Shown one piece after another: positions 20,381 through 31,600 of a stretch of DNA of 32,799 nt. The stretch comes from Gnetum montanum (Eukaryota > Streptophyta > Gnetopsida > Gnetales > Gnetaceae). Every line of letters starts with the position of its first letter. Within the stretch, counting starts at the first letter, position 1. The DNA is taken from the NCBI GenBank assembly GCA_015680685.1, contig MNCI01026223.1:224701-257499 (forward strand), read 5' to 3'. Under the pieces are notes generated by a model. That model was not told the DNA's origin. It saw nothing but the letters and a program-made list of their open reading frames with translations, and ran no database searches. A program made the translations under genes and the position numbers.

Positions 20381-21979
20381 TTGGTTGAGTGCATACACCC
20401 CAGACTCTTATAGATGTGACATTACAAGGCAACATCCATTAGGATGGTCATATTGACATATTTCACATCCACTATCATTATCTGTTTCTAACTTCACAAC
20501 CTCTTCAATGATGGAAACTTTGCCCTTACCCTTGTTATGTGCATGTTCAACCTATTTCCTTTTTCTTTTCTCACTACCTTGCTCTCTAGAATTCTCTACT
20601 ATTTTAAGAATAGTTTGAAATCTATTGTCTAGGGAATCCCACATTTGGTCTACCTTTACTAAAAATTTTGATGTCATCTTTTGGATAGGCAAAGTTTTCC
20701 TATTCACCATCTCTTCGAGTGGTGACTCTTCTTCATCCTCACAAAATATTACTCCACTTTTCTGAAGGGAAGGATCTTAGTTATACTCTTCTGTACTTTC
20801 TCTCTTCCATAGCTCACCTTCTTCCTTAGCAACTTGCTCCAATAGTCTTTGAATTTGATGGGACCTAATCTTGGATAGTCTTCCTTGGGTATAAGTCCCA
20901 AGGGTTCTTCCCATTTCATGCCTAAGCCCATCCACAAGATGGTGCAGTTGATTCCTTTGCAAATAACCATGGCTAGGACAATGGTGTAACAGTGCATAAT
21001 ATTGGCCCATGGTAGCATCCAAGGGTTCATGTCCTCCTTGTTTCTAGCCTTGGATTTTTTTTCACAAGTCAGACACTCGGGACTACATTTGGTACTTGTC
21101 ATTAAATAGTTCTAACATAGTACTCCACGTACGAAGGGATTTCGGTCCTAAATACTAGTACCAACTTTTGCTTCTTTAACTAGTGTCCATGAAAAAAACT
21201 TAAGTTTTTTCCATTCATTCTCTATATTTTGTAAGGCACACACATCATGGAATGCTTGTAAGTGATTCTAAGGATCAGCGTTGTATCCCCCTTCAAATTG
21301 TGGGATATTGTTCATATATAATCTCTTGATCCTACTATCTTTATGGTGCCTTGTTGGAATTCTAACAGCCTTAATTATGTCCAACATACTTTGAGTAGTG
21401 AGTAGGGGTTCATCATGATCATCTCGTCCATGGCATCTATGATGTCTACGTTGTTCCCTACTCTTCCTTCTTCTATATCATGACTTTCTAGAGTGCCCTT
21501 CCTGGCTGTTTCATCTATGACTTCCACTTTGCCTACCTTTATCCCCATAGTCTTTTTCTTTATGATTGCATCCAGATATTGAAGTAGAGGGTGAAGGAGA
21601 TGATGAAGGTGAAGAAGAAGGAGAACTTTCACCATGACGGTGTCTGATACCTTCTCTTCTGTGGTCTCAGCCTCAATCACGATTGCCATCAGAATGTCCA
21701 CCTTTATCATGAGTTTGTGTCCCTTTTTCAAACCCTTTGTGCCTAAGGGTATCAGAACCTAGGTTATGAATAGTGGAATGAAGGTTTTGATATACAACCC
21801 CTTGGCCAAAGTCAAGGGGAGGAACATCGTTGTGTGGGTGATTTCTTGAGGTAGGTTCACCACCCTCATTTTCGCTTAAGACATGTGGGGCATCTTGTGA
21901 CCACTTACCCTTCAAAGACTTATGATATCTCTTCTATTGCAAATCCCTTTGACGTTGTACCTCCATGGGATGGTATTCT
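20381..21979 (-). pseudogene. Element B gag, Athila-type
   Basis: Minus strand: a charged N-terminal part (21375-21915), then IPQFEGGYNADP..HLQAFHDVC, LLHHCPSHGYLQRNQLHHLVDGL (compare RCP.HG.......FY.GL of the Athila/Tat capsid domain), and at the end KLETDNDSGCEICQYDHPNGCC. That end is a degenerate zinc knuckle. Frame changes and stops occur throughout. The frame seems to begin in or beyond the N gap, so the start codon is not visible. Gag would build the virus-like particle. Confidence 0.78.
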
Positions 21980-22874
21980 NNNNNNNNNNNNNNNNNNNNN
22001 NNNNNNNNNNNNNNNNNNNNNNNNNNNNNNNNNNNNNNNNNNNNNNNNNNNNNNNNNNNNNNNNNNNNNNNNNNNNNNNNNNNNNNNNNNNNNNNNNNNN
22101 NNNNNNNNNNNNNNNNNNNNNNNNNNNNNNNNNNNNNNNNNNNNNNNNNNNNNNNNNNNNNNNNNNNNNNNNNNNNNNNNNNNNNNNNNNNNNNNNNNNN
22201 NNNNNNNNNNNNNNNNNNNNNNNNNNNNNNNNNNNNNNNNNNNNNNNNNNNNNNNNNNNNNNNNNNNNNNNNNNNNNNNNNNNNNNNNNNNNNNNNNNNN
22301 NNNNNNNNNNNNNNNNNNNNNNNNNNNNNNNNNNNNNNNNNNNNNNNNNNNNNNNNNNNNNNNNNNNNNNNNNNNNNNNNNNNNNNNNNNNNNNNNNNNN
22401 NNNNNNNNNNNNNNNNNNNNNNNNNNNNNNNNNNNNNNNNNNNNNNNNNNNNNNNNNNNNNNNNNNNNNNNNNNNNNNNNNNNNNNNNNNNNNNNNNNNN
22501 NNNNNNNNNNNNNNNNNNNNNNNNNNNNNNNNNNNNNNNNNNNNNNNNNNNNNNNNNNNNNNNNNNNNNNNNNNNNNNNNNNNNNNNNNNNNNNNNNNNN
22601 NNNNNNNNNNNNNNNNNNNNNNNNNNNNNNNNNNNNNNNNNNNNNNNNNNNNNNNNNNNNNNNNNNNNNNNNNNNNNNNNNNNNNNNNNNNNNNNNNNNN
22701 NNNNNNNNNNNNNNNNNNNNNNNNNNNNNNNNNNNNNNNNNNNNNNNNNNNNNNNNNNNNNNNNNNNNNNNNNNNNNNNNNNNNNNNNNNNNNNNNNNNN
22801 NNNNNNNNNNNNNNNNNNNNNNNNNNNNNNNNNNNNNNNNNNNNNNNNNNNNNNNNNNNNNNNNNNNNNNNNNN
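21980..22874. other. Assembly gap (895 N)
   Basis: Undetermined bases. By comparison with the 3' LTR, the gap should hold the first about 600 bases of the right LTR (left edge predicted near 22277), plus the primer site and leader of element B. The gap size may be nominal. Confidence 0.99.
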
Positions 22875-23003
22875 AAAGATCTATACACACTTAAACCTCC
22901 TACTATGGGCACTTGGAAAATACTCTAACTTTCAAATAGACTACAAGAGTTTCGCTACTTGATTGCTAAAAGACTTCCCTCCCAATTGTGTGCCTAGGCA
23001 CTG

Positions 23004-23011
23004 TATTTATA
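23004..23011 (-). promoter_or_regulatory. TATA box in element B 5' LTR
   Basis: Minus strand TATAAATA in the same context as in the other LTR. In the minus direction this is the promoter that would drive element B transcription. Confidence 0.75.
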
Positions 23012-23023
23012 GGCTTGGGAGCA

Positions 23024-23194
23024 ACTACTCTAATAATTAGAGTAATCACTCTAATAATTAGAATAACTGCTTGAGTAACCACTAGAGTAACCACTCTAAT
23101 GATTAGAATAAATACTAAAGTAACCATTCTAATAATTAGAGTAACTGCTAGAGTAATTTCTCTAATAACTAGAATAATTGCTAGAGTAACCACT
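23024..23194. repeat. Modular array of 12-bp and 9-bp units, 5' LTR copy
   Basis: Same modules as at 14384-14577. From the same anchor (caact) to the LTR edge this copy has 180 bases against 204, a net loss of 24, the size of two 12-bp modules. Confidence 0.88.
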
Positions 23195-23201
23195 CTCATC
23201 A

Positions 23202-23206
23202 GCCCC
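23202..23206. repeat. Target site duplication of element B, right copy
   Basis: GCCCC directly after CTCATCA, identical to 13631-13635. Confidence 0.88.
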
Positions 23207-24169
23207 CATAACCAACATTGCCTACCTTTGAAAATTTTTGATTTTTGTAGAAAAAAACTCTAAAGCCTCCTTTGAAAACCCAATGATGCCCCTTATCCCT
23301 TGTAGTAGAAATCCAAGTGTTGAAGTTGTAGGTGGTTGGGTGTTGATTTTTCCAACATTTGCTATGAATTTCAATAACCAAAACCAGCGTTGAATACCTA
23401 AACACCAACATTTGACCTTAGCCACAATTCCATCATTACCAACCAAAAGTACTTTCCCCCTTCCTTTGTGGTTGAATTTGGGTAGTTTCTAAAACCATTT
23501 TGAGAAAGTTGCAAGTTTCTATTTTGGCTACCCCACTTTTCCCCCTTTCATCAATGTTGGTTTTAGAAGGTGTGAGATCCTCCCATCTCATCCCCTCTTT
23601 CCCCCTACCAAACTTGGAGGTGTGATAGCTAGGAGACCAATGTGGATGAAGCTTGACCCCAACATTCTTAGCTTGCCATTTCTGGTAAAGGAGTAAACCC
23701 CCCTTATCCCCACTTACTACTTATAGTAAGTAATCTATTTTTGATCAAGTTTGCCTATTTTCACTAGATTTAAACTCTATAGCAATTCCAACTATAAAAA
23801 TTTACATCCTTTTCTCCACACCTATAATAGCTTTCACCCTCTTATTAAGAATGTTGGCTTTGCAAGGTCATCTCATCCCCTCTTTCCCCTCTACCACACT
23901 CTAGGATGTGATAGCTAGGAAGCTAATGTTGGGCATTAACGAGTGTGAAAGTTAAAAGGTTAGTATGGGTAAGGTTTGCTATTGCCTTTGCACCTTTTCA
24001 TTTTGGGTAAGGAAGTATACCTCCCCTTATCCCCTACTTATTATTTTCAGTAAGTATCCCATTTTCAATAATTTTTACTTTCTTTGATTACTTTTCATTT
24101 CCATTGTTTGAATCTACTTTCATTTTTGCTTTTCATAGCCTATCTTGAGTTATTTTCATTAAAATAACC
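23207..24169 (+). other. Element C leader, with 285-bp imperfect duplication
   Basis: Non-coding, pyrimidine-rich on the + strand. Two copies of about 285 bases (from about 23535 and about 23820) share tctcatcccctctttcccc, gtgatagctagga, and ccccttatcccc followed by a tagtaagt or cagtaagt word. It lies between the primer-site side of the element (13581-13635) and its gag. Chance ORFs on the minus strand (23199-23446) show no motif. Confidence 0.55.
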
Positions 24170-26290
24170 ATGTCTCTCCTACAATCAACTAAGTTTCCCT
24201 ACAACTACACTAATAGTAGGTCAAATCAATAGGTTGTGAGGGTCTATAATCCCAAAGACCCTACCATCATGGAGTGTAAGTCATCTTTAAGAGTTAGAGG
24301 GGAAAGTCCTAATTTTGCAGCCATAAGTGAAGATTGTTATAACTCATTTGTGCTAACATATGTGTAGGCATGCTAATTCCATGAATTGAAGCTAAGGTCA
24401 AGAGGGAGTTTGAGCTCATACATAAGATGGGAAAGGGTACATCCCTTTCTTGTATCATCAAATTCTCCTTAATGACATCTATGCTAACATCACAGCCCAA
24501 ATGATCATTGTGGAAGAAGAAGATGACAAGCATAGCTCTAAGGAAAAATAGGAAGAGATTGGATGAATTTAAGGTAGAATCTGAGCCTAAAAACATCCTA
24601 GGAGGACTGTTCCAACAAAAATCCTCCAAGGTCATAGAGCCTTCTTCTAATGCTTTTGTTTCCTCCATGGGCATGATGCCACCATCTTATAAACAAACTC
24701 TACTACGATGTACTCCATACCTGTTATAGCCAAACATCAAACTTAGGCAATGCCACAAACAATGAACCATAACACATCAATTACATTTACAACATAGTCT
24801 CGATACATAAAACCATCGATGGTGGCTTTTACCACCAAAAATTTGCTAGATGCATACATGGGGCCCACTATGAGTTCCCAAGCAACATAGGAGTCACATA
24901 CCCCCTTTATCTTGTTTATGCCTCAAGTACCAGCACATACATCCTTTTCTTTGTTTGTCTTGTAAGCCATAAATGTAACGCAACCCCTTCCTTTTATCAT
25001 ACAACCCATAGCAAGGCTGCAAGCCTCACAATAGATAGCACAACCATATGTGCAAGCCTCATAGCCAATAGGACCATCACAGGGCCTAGATCAATCCTTC
25101 TAGATGATCTAGGACCTAATAGAGGAATTAAAGAGGCTCAAAGCCTCTACATTCCAAAGTGTAAAGATCATGGAATTCTACTAGGATGATCCTATCAGTC
25201 CTATGGTCCCACCTTTGATACTTCCTCCTGATGTCATTGTCCCCCAGTTTAGCAAATACAATGAAGACGGTAATCATAATGCTCACCTTATAACCTTCAC
25301 ATCTAAGTTCTTGCTATTGTAGTTGTGGCCTCATACCATCATGAGGGTTTTTCCTATGTCCTTGATTGGGAAAGTGCTTGATTGTTATCGTCCATTACTT
25401 AGAGGATCTATATCCTTCCTTGAGGACTTGATAGCTTATTTTGTTAATTGCTTTAAGTATAACTTGAAGCCTGACACCATGCTTGATCCACTCATGAAGG
25501 TCAAGGAGGGACACCTTGAGCTAGTACAGAATTTCATACAATGATGAAATGGACTCTTGAATGAAATACCAGAGCCCATAGCTGAAACTCACCTTTTGGC
25601 TATATTTAAAAGGATGGTTAATGACTTTATCAAGTCTAAACTTTACTACCTTGACCCATGGTCACTTAGCCAAGCATTCTCCTAGACCAAGAATATAGAA
25701 GATTTTATAGAGGCTAGTCATGACCCAACCTATGTAGCATATAAAAATCAACATACACAAAGAGACAAGGAGAAAGGAAAACATAACAATATGACCATAG
25801 AAACTATGACTAAAGAAGCCAATAACACTAACCAGGGACTAGGGACTAACCCACCCAAGGTCCCCACTAATAATAACCATAATAGCCAATCTTCAACCTC
25901 TGGGGCCACTACATTGACGATGACTAGACCCAATTTTAAAAGGAAGGATAGGTCTAAATATATTGCGCTACCATTAAAACCATCAAAATTGTTAGACCAA
26001 CTTTTGAAAAGTGGGCATATCCAATACAAATAGATGTCTGAAGCTTCTTGAAAGAAACATGATAAACTTTGTGAAATAGCCAAGGAACCCATAGAGCAAC
26101 AAAATATGATATTCTAATGCCTAAATACTTCAAGATAGACAGCTTTTGCCACTATCACCAACTACCTAGTCATGACATAGACTTCTGCCTTGCACTGAAG
26201 GATGACTTGCAGAAGATGATAGATATGGGAGAGTTGGTTCTAGATGCATCCAACTCTATTTGACTTGAAAACCAATTGATATAGGTGTAC
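24170..26290 (+). pseudogene. Element C gag, Tat-type
   Basis: An ATG at 24170 could be the original start. The first kilobase is badly broken. From about 25200 the frame gives PQFSKYNEDGN..AHLITFTSKF, then LWPHTIMRVFPMSLIGKVLDCY, GSISFLEDLIAYFVNCF and L..VKEGHLELVQNFI, which follows the gypsy capsid domain (FP.SL.G.A..WY, SF..L...F...F). About 26140-26230 gives CHYHQLPSHDIDFC then LALKDDLQKMIDMGEL, the zinc-like C.YH....H....C plus LK..IQ.LID.G.L motif of Tat Gag. Stops are frequent, but long pieces (25791-26033) stay open. Confidence 0.78.
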
Positions 26291-27189
26291 AAAGACCTAT
26301 TGAACACTAACAATGCTACATATATCATATCGACATTCAACGTAGATGATAATCAAAGATCCTGAAGAGAAGCATTTGTGATTCACATACCCCCTTATGG
26401 TGAAAGGGCTTCTTCAACTCCCACTAGTTCAAGATCCCCTTTTGTTGTAAGAGTGCTATCACAAGTGCCTCCTAGGGAACCATTTATCATTAGGGTGTCC
26501 TAGTTGATCATAGCCTAACCAACCATATCCTCATGTGGTGGCTAATGCTACCAAATCTTCCTCACAACTAAAAATTGACAACCAAAAAGCTCCAAACAAG
26601 CAAAGTAAGAATTTAAAGAAAAAGCCTAACAATAAGGCTGACAAGAAGAAAGAGGCATAGAAGGAAGTGTGCCCACCAAAGCCCACTCCTATATCAGCTA
26701 TCCCCATAACCTCTTCTGCCCAACCCACTCCAAACAACAAACCACAAGGAAATCCCAAAGCTTATGGCTAGAAGAATAAGGAGAAGCCCCAAAAATCATA
26801 ACCTAAGACTGAAGCATGCATTTTAGGGTGCATGGAGGAAGTGAAACACAATCAGGGCAACAAGCTTGCAGCCAATAAGAAAACCTTTCTCAATGCGATA
26901 GATTAGGTTAGACAATCTCTTAAGCAAAAGAACACTACTCAAAGCTTGTATGACTTGATCATGACTTTTGCCACATGTCATGAGGCATTAGTCAAAATGT
27001 TGACTTATATCCTTGTTAGTGAGGATATCCCCATTAACAAGGAATCCATCCATGCAGTGATGGTTCCTCCCACACCTAGGGAGGTGAAGTCAATACCCAT
27101 AACATTTCATAATAGTGAAATTAAGGTTAATCCCTAGAATGGAGAAATTACTAGGGCTCCTCTATTCATAACCATATGAATAGGATAGT
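26291..27189 (+). pseudogene. Element C gag-protease spacer
   Basis: + strand text is rich in Lys, Asn, Pro and Thr (QKAPNKQSKNLKKKPNNKADKKKE, PPKPTPISAIPITSSAQPTP). Then comes LYDLIMTFATCHEALVKML and VSEDIPINKESIHAV, which resembles the segment just before the Tat protease (a helix followed by a short link). Broken by stops. Confidence 0.6.
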
Positions 27190-27740
27190 TCAAGGTGCAT
27201 CAAGTGCATGTAGATGATGGTGTGACTACTAATGTTATCCCATGTACCATTGTTGAACGATTAGGCTTGATAGAGCAAATACAACAAACATCAATAGCCA
27301 CTCGCAAGTCTTTAAATGGATCAAGGGTTGTTGTTAAGGGATCCATCTCTTTAGATTTTGTGGTAGGGGAGAAATTCCCCATGATTGTGAATTTCTTAAT
27401 GATGGAGGAGAAACTTGGGTTTAACCTTATTCTAGGAAGATTTTGGTTGGCTCAGTTATGAGCTATGTCTTCTCCCATCCACCAAGAAATTCACCTTTCT
27501 TATGAGGGAGGTGAGATCATCATTCATGGTGATAATGTAGTGCCCATAGTTGTTAACAATGCGGACATAGAACAGGGGTCTAAAGTGGAGTTTCAAGAAG
27601 AAACTCTTAGTTATCAAACTCATCAACCTGAGAGAGAATAGAAAACTAATAATAACAATGATAGACAACAAGATGTGTCATGGGATGAACTCCCATTTAA
27701 CATCATTAGTGAAGGTGATGGAAAATACAAACTTGTTTAG
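27190..27740 (+). pseudogene. Element C aspartic protease and downstream tail
   Basis: 27195-27461 is open for 88 codons: HVDDGVTTNVIP, VERLGLIEQ, VVVKGSISLDF, FPMIVNFLMME and FNLILGRFWL. This is the Tat-type protease (V.DGGA..NV...., LGR.W). The usual GG after the catalytic Asp is DG, so the active site has changed. The tail reads HLSYEGGEIIIHGD and GDGKYKLV, after which coding text stops. The RT that should follow within a few hundred bases is absent. Confidence 0.78.
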
Positions 27741-28123
27741 AGTAGACCTTACTCATTTCCCAATCTTTTAAAAATTAGGAAGAGTTTGCACAAGTGAAGT
27801 ATCCCTAGACTATTTCACCCCATGTCCCTATAACCATGTAGCCGATAGCCATGTATCTTAGCCTCTCTTTGCTAATTTGCTATGCTTCTTTGTGTATTTT
27901 ATTTTACTCTACATGTAGGTAGCCTAGATCTTGACTTTCATTTGCATTTTACTTATGTATTACAGAATTTCTTTTCCATTACTTTTATACATGATGAAAA
28001 AAAAATCGTTACAAAAAAATCATAAAGTTGAAAAAAAGCATTAAAATTCAAAAAAAGAAAATTTTACCAAAAAAATATAAGACTTCAAGGGCCTAGCATG
28101 GCCTAAAACTTGCAAACCCATGG
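27741..28123. other. Non-coding stretch after element C protease
   Basis: Holds an A-rich, homopolymer-prone part at 27995-28080 and no coding text. It leads directly into the 29-bp array. Confidence 0.5.
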
Positions 28124-28289
28124 TCTGTTGAGGCCTTAAACTAGCATTTTGACCTATCAAGGTCTTAAACTAGAATCATAGTTTGCTAAGACTTTAAACT
28201 TGCATTACAGTCTGCTAAGACTCTAAATTGGCATTATAGTCCACTAAGACTCTAAACTAGCATCGTGGCCTATCACGACCTCAAATTGG
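28124..28289. repeat. 29-bp tandem array, about six units
   Basis: Units start at 28124, 28153, 28182, 28211, 28240 and 28269 (last one partial). Each contains ctaagactctaaa or a variant, followed by .tagcat. Units are adjacent, without spacers. Tat-lineage elements are known for variable tandem repeats in the part after the coding region, which fits the place. Confidence 0.9.
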
Positions 28290-28645
28290 TGATAAATGTA
28301 CAACCTACTATGGTTTAAAAAAAATTGGTAGGTAACCCTTGTCCATTCATAATCTCATAGTTCTTGACATAGCTAATGTAGCCATATTCCACATAGATAT
28401 TTTTAACACTTGTAACCTTAGAACCTTAAAAAAATAAAGCAATTAACAACATATATAGCCAAAGCCAAAATTGAAAACTTCAAATTTAAAACATCTTAAA
28501 ATAAGATAACATAGCCATGTCCACATTGTGTGGCATAAATATTAAAACTATCAATCATAAATGATAAGATGTTTACAACTCAAGTATTGGCCAACATAAG
28601 CCATACAATCTCAAGCATGAAATGAAATAAATAAGGACTATCACA
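28290..28645. other. AT-rich spacer
   Basis: Short stretch with no features recognised between the 29-bp array and the last exon of the antisense gene. Confidence 0.5.
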
Positions 28646-31600
28646 TCATGAATCTGATGATGCTAAGGAGGAATCTGGAGGAGGAGGAGGTGGTGCATCA
28701 TCATTGTCATCACCTACACTACTGAGGCCACCAACATTATAAAATGCCTATAAGATAGCAACACACAACTTGTTAGTGATCATAATAACCAAAATAGTAA
28801 CATGAACCATGAAAAAGAAAAAAAAATATATTAAAAAACTAAAACTTAAAAAATGAAAAACATAAAAGCCATCACACCTATGGAGAATCCAGCTCTACAA
28901 AATCTTTGGAAAGATGATAAAGGCTAGTCTCTAAACATTAGAGAATCTAGTCTTTTATCATGTTGGCCTAGTTAGTGTTCCCTAAGTTGATGCCCATGAG
29001 GTTCTATCCACACCCTTTCATGATAGTGGCTCTCGTGAGATTGTAGCTATAGCAACCTCATCTATAGCTATGGTAATATATAGAGTAGGAGACCCAACCA
29101 CTGTTAGAGTGCTTTCAAAGAGGTTGAAAGCACTCTCATCCTGAATTCCTTGAATGAACATCTCTTTCTTTTGTCATTCGATTGTCTCGTTCTTCAACCA
29201 TTTCAAATAGGCATCTTGATCGACCTTATACTTGCACTTGTCATCCCTTTTTGTATTACCCCACTCCAGATCCCAAGCACAATAATCTTTTCAATCCTGT
29301 GCCTTTTGAGAAATCAAGTCCATTTGCATTTTTTGCTTATGCAATTTCTAAGAAAGAGAAATATTATCATGGATAGTGCACTTGTAGTAGGCCGATGTGA
29401 TCTATTTGTTTCGTAAGGGCCCCAAGTTCTCCACTTGGGCATTCACGAAGGCCTTATGCTCCTCAAGATCTTGGATCCTTTCAACTTGTCTTTTATTTTC
29501 CTCCTTCAAGACCATAACTTATTCCCATAGGGATTTGTTAGACCTTTGAATCTCCCGTAAATCATTAGCACATGAAACTACTAGATTAGTGGTAGTTTTG
29601 TAAAGCTTTAAGGGGACATGTGTGGTGTTAGAAGGAAGTTTAGGTAAGGAGTTGAACTCCATGTCTTGGGCTGGATCCCATGTGATTGATGACACTAAAA
29701 AACAACAGAAACAATAATCATAAACTTAATATACAATATAGCTATAGCATGAAATACATCTCATAAAAAAATGACTAAGGCATAGAAAAACATACTTCTT
29801 ACTGATTTTGGATGCAACCTATTGCAATTGATCCACAATGTCCTTTGCCATCCTATGCATGAATTCTATCTTGTTCGGGACCTATACCCATGGTTTCAGG
29901 TGAAACTCAAGTATAGGGGCCTTTGCTGCTAGCTTAAAAACTACAATAAGCATAACGGATAAGTAAGAACTCTAAAATCAAACAAAAAACTATAGGCAGT
30001 AACAAGTAGAGCATAAGTATAACTGTGCTTTCCACTTCATTCTCATGATCATCTTCATCATCATTGGGAATTTTGATCATAGACTTCCTAGGCTATGACC
30101 CACCAAACAAGGTGTTAAGATCACCCATATCTTGTTGCAATAGTGCCTCCTCTACACACCTTTGTTCTTCCTCTACCATGGTCCTACGTCTCTGCTCTTC
30201 CTCCTTAGAACACTTGTGTGCCTTCTCTACTTGCCTTTATTCTAGTTCTACAATGATAACTTGGGTTGCTAGGTTTTTTCATTGATCTATAGCCATAAAC
30301 CATTAGATAAATTAACATGAATAGCCATGAAACAAAACATGGCAAAAAATATAGTCAAAAAAGAGAAAACATAGTTGAAGTGTACCTATGACTACTTGGT
30401 CTGAGTGTGGGATCTTGAAGACAATATTTTTCTTGGAGGGTGGCTCTACTATTAGTAGTGCTTCTTCTACAAGCCTCTTCAAGTCAGCCCTGGCTACTTC
30501 AATGGATTCAACACATAACCGTTGGGCCCTCTTGATGTTTGCTAGAAATGTAAGAGGTGCCTCCCCCATGCTGTCAGGGGATTCACATCAACTAACATCA
30601 AGGTTCTTCATGGTCATGGATAGTGAATCTTTCATACTCTCCAGAGGGTTATAAGCCCTTATGGTTGGATAAAGATACTTTATCCAAGGCCTAGAGAACT
30701 ACCATGGGTCCTGACACATCCACAATCCACCTCTCTTCACCATCAAAAATTCTACAAACCTCTTCAAGTAGCTTGCAAAAAATGCATGATGCATGTTGAC
30801 TATCATTGAGAATCTATGTGAATTTTGAGGATTTTCTCTTTGAGGCTTGCAACCAAGGAAACAACCTAATTAAAATGAGTTCCCTCCATCATAACTTTTT
30901 TGAAGGTCCATCCTTGTGCAATGCCAATAATCTTCTTTTTTGACAAGAATTTTGGAAATACCTAAGATCTAAACAAGGGATAAGATCCTTTTCCATTAGG
31001 GTTAGTAAAGCTATTGCAAGTAAGATCAGAGTGGCCCTTGGTAGCACCAAGTCATTCCTCAACTTCTGCATGGTGGCCTACTTCTTTCATTAGTTTGGTG
31101 GAAACTATTATCTTGTTAGTAGGAACATTAAATAAGTAATGGAAGGTAGTTGCACTGATGGTAATAGCAATGGATAGGCCTCATATTGTGGTGTAGAACA
31201 CACTGACATTTTTATCAAAAGAGTCAATGATGTTCAACATCTCTACAGAAGGGATAATAGGAATAGGTGTCATAAAGATCTCAAGAAAACCCACACGAGA
31301 AATGTTTGCTTGAATGTCTTTAGATGCCTACTCCCTCAACCACTCCTATGCTGGTCCCACCCCATTGAACTTTAGGATGAGATTTTTTGCAAAATGTTTG
31401 GTGAGGGGTATAATAACATCTACGAGAGTGGAAGGCCTTGTAAGTAAAAGATAAATGCTTAGCATCAATACATCTATGTTTTAGCCATAAGCAACTTAAA
31501 GCTTAAATAACCATAAAATATTTAGCATAACAAAGTACCTATTTTCTCACTCTTCTTTTTGCTTGGAGAAGCTTGTGTGGGGGTCCTAGTAGTAATACCC

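Larger units (their letters stand above)
13636..23201 (-). mobile_element. Element B: nearly complete Ty3/gypsy (Athila/Tat-like) element
   Basis: Starts TGATGAG and ends CTCATCA, which are inverted complements of each other, and is flanked by the 5-bp duplication GCCCC. The left LTR is complete (949 bp); the right one is partly hidden by N. Between them on the minus strand lie gag, protease, RT, RNase H and integrase in the gypsy order, all with stops, plus about 1.9 kb of non-coding DNA between integrase and the 3' LTR. Total span is 9566 bases including the gap, whose real length is unknown. The LTR parts that can be compared differ at about one base in ten, so the insertion is old. Confidence 0.92.
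22875..23201 (-). repeat. Element B 5' LTR, visible part
   Basis: Aligns without indels to 14234-14380 up to the array (constant offset 8641). Then comes the modular array in a shorter version, and the edge CTCATCA. The missing part is in the gap. Confidence 0.92.
12257..28300 (+). mobile_element. Element C: + strand gypsy element, split by element B
   Basis: Element C consists of 12257-13635 plus 23207 onward; 13636-23201 is a later insertion. The left part holds an LTR (CCAAT-rich array, TATA box, end near 13572) and a primer-site candidate at 13581. The right part holds a leader, gag, a zinc motif, protease and a 29-bp tandem array. No RT, RNase H or integrase follows the protease. The left edge (TGTCAAGG at 12257) is a guess because the matching 3' LTR is not in the window. 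The right edge is open: the antisense gene at 28646-31812 may belong to the element, whose 3' LTR would then lie beyond 32799. Gag style points to the Tat side of Ty3/gypsy. Confidence 0.6.

Noticed and set aside
20152-20388. + strand ORF of 78 codons
   Set aside because: It is the shadow of the proline-rich gag-protease spacer of element B on the other strand.
21885-22962. Very long ORFs across the N run
   Set aside because: Artefact: unknown bases contain no stop codons. No coding evidence on either side in those frames beyond the element B gag start.
25748-26092. Minus-strand ORF of 114 codons with hydrophobic text
   Set aside because: It is antisense to the element C gag, whose + strand frame has family motifs. 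The hydrophobic text is the complement of Lys/Asn-rich coding.
28124-28289. CRISPR-like array because of the 29-base period
   Set aside because: Units are directly adjacent with no unique spacers, and the setting is a plant retroelement.
29150-29416. + strand ORFs at 29150-29416, 30064-30285 and 30388-30654
   Set aside because: They oppose the minus-strand exons of the unknown gene, whose frames join through splice-like borders. The + strand products have no recognisable domain.
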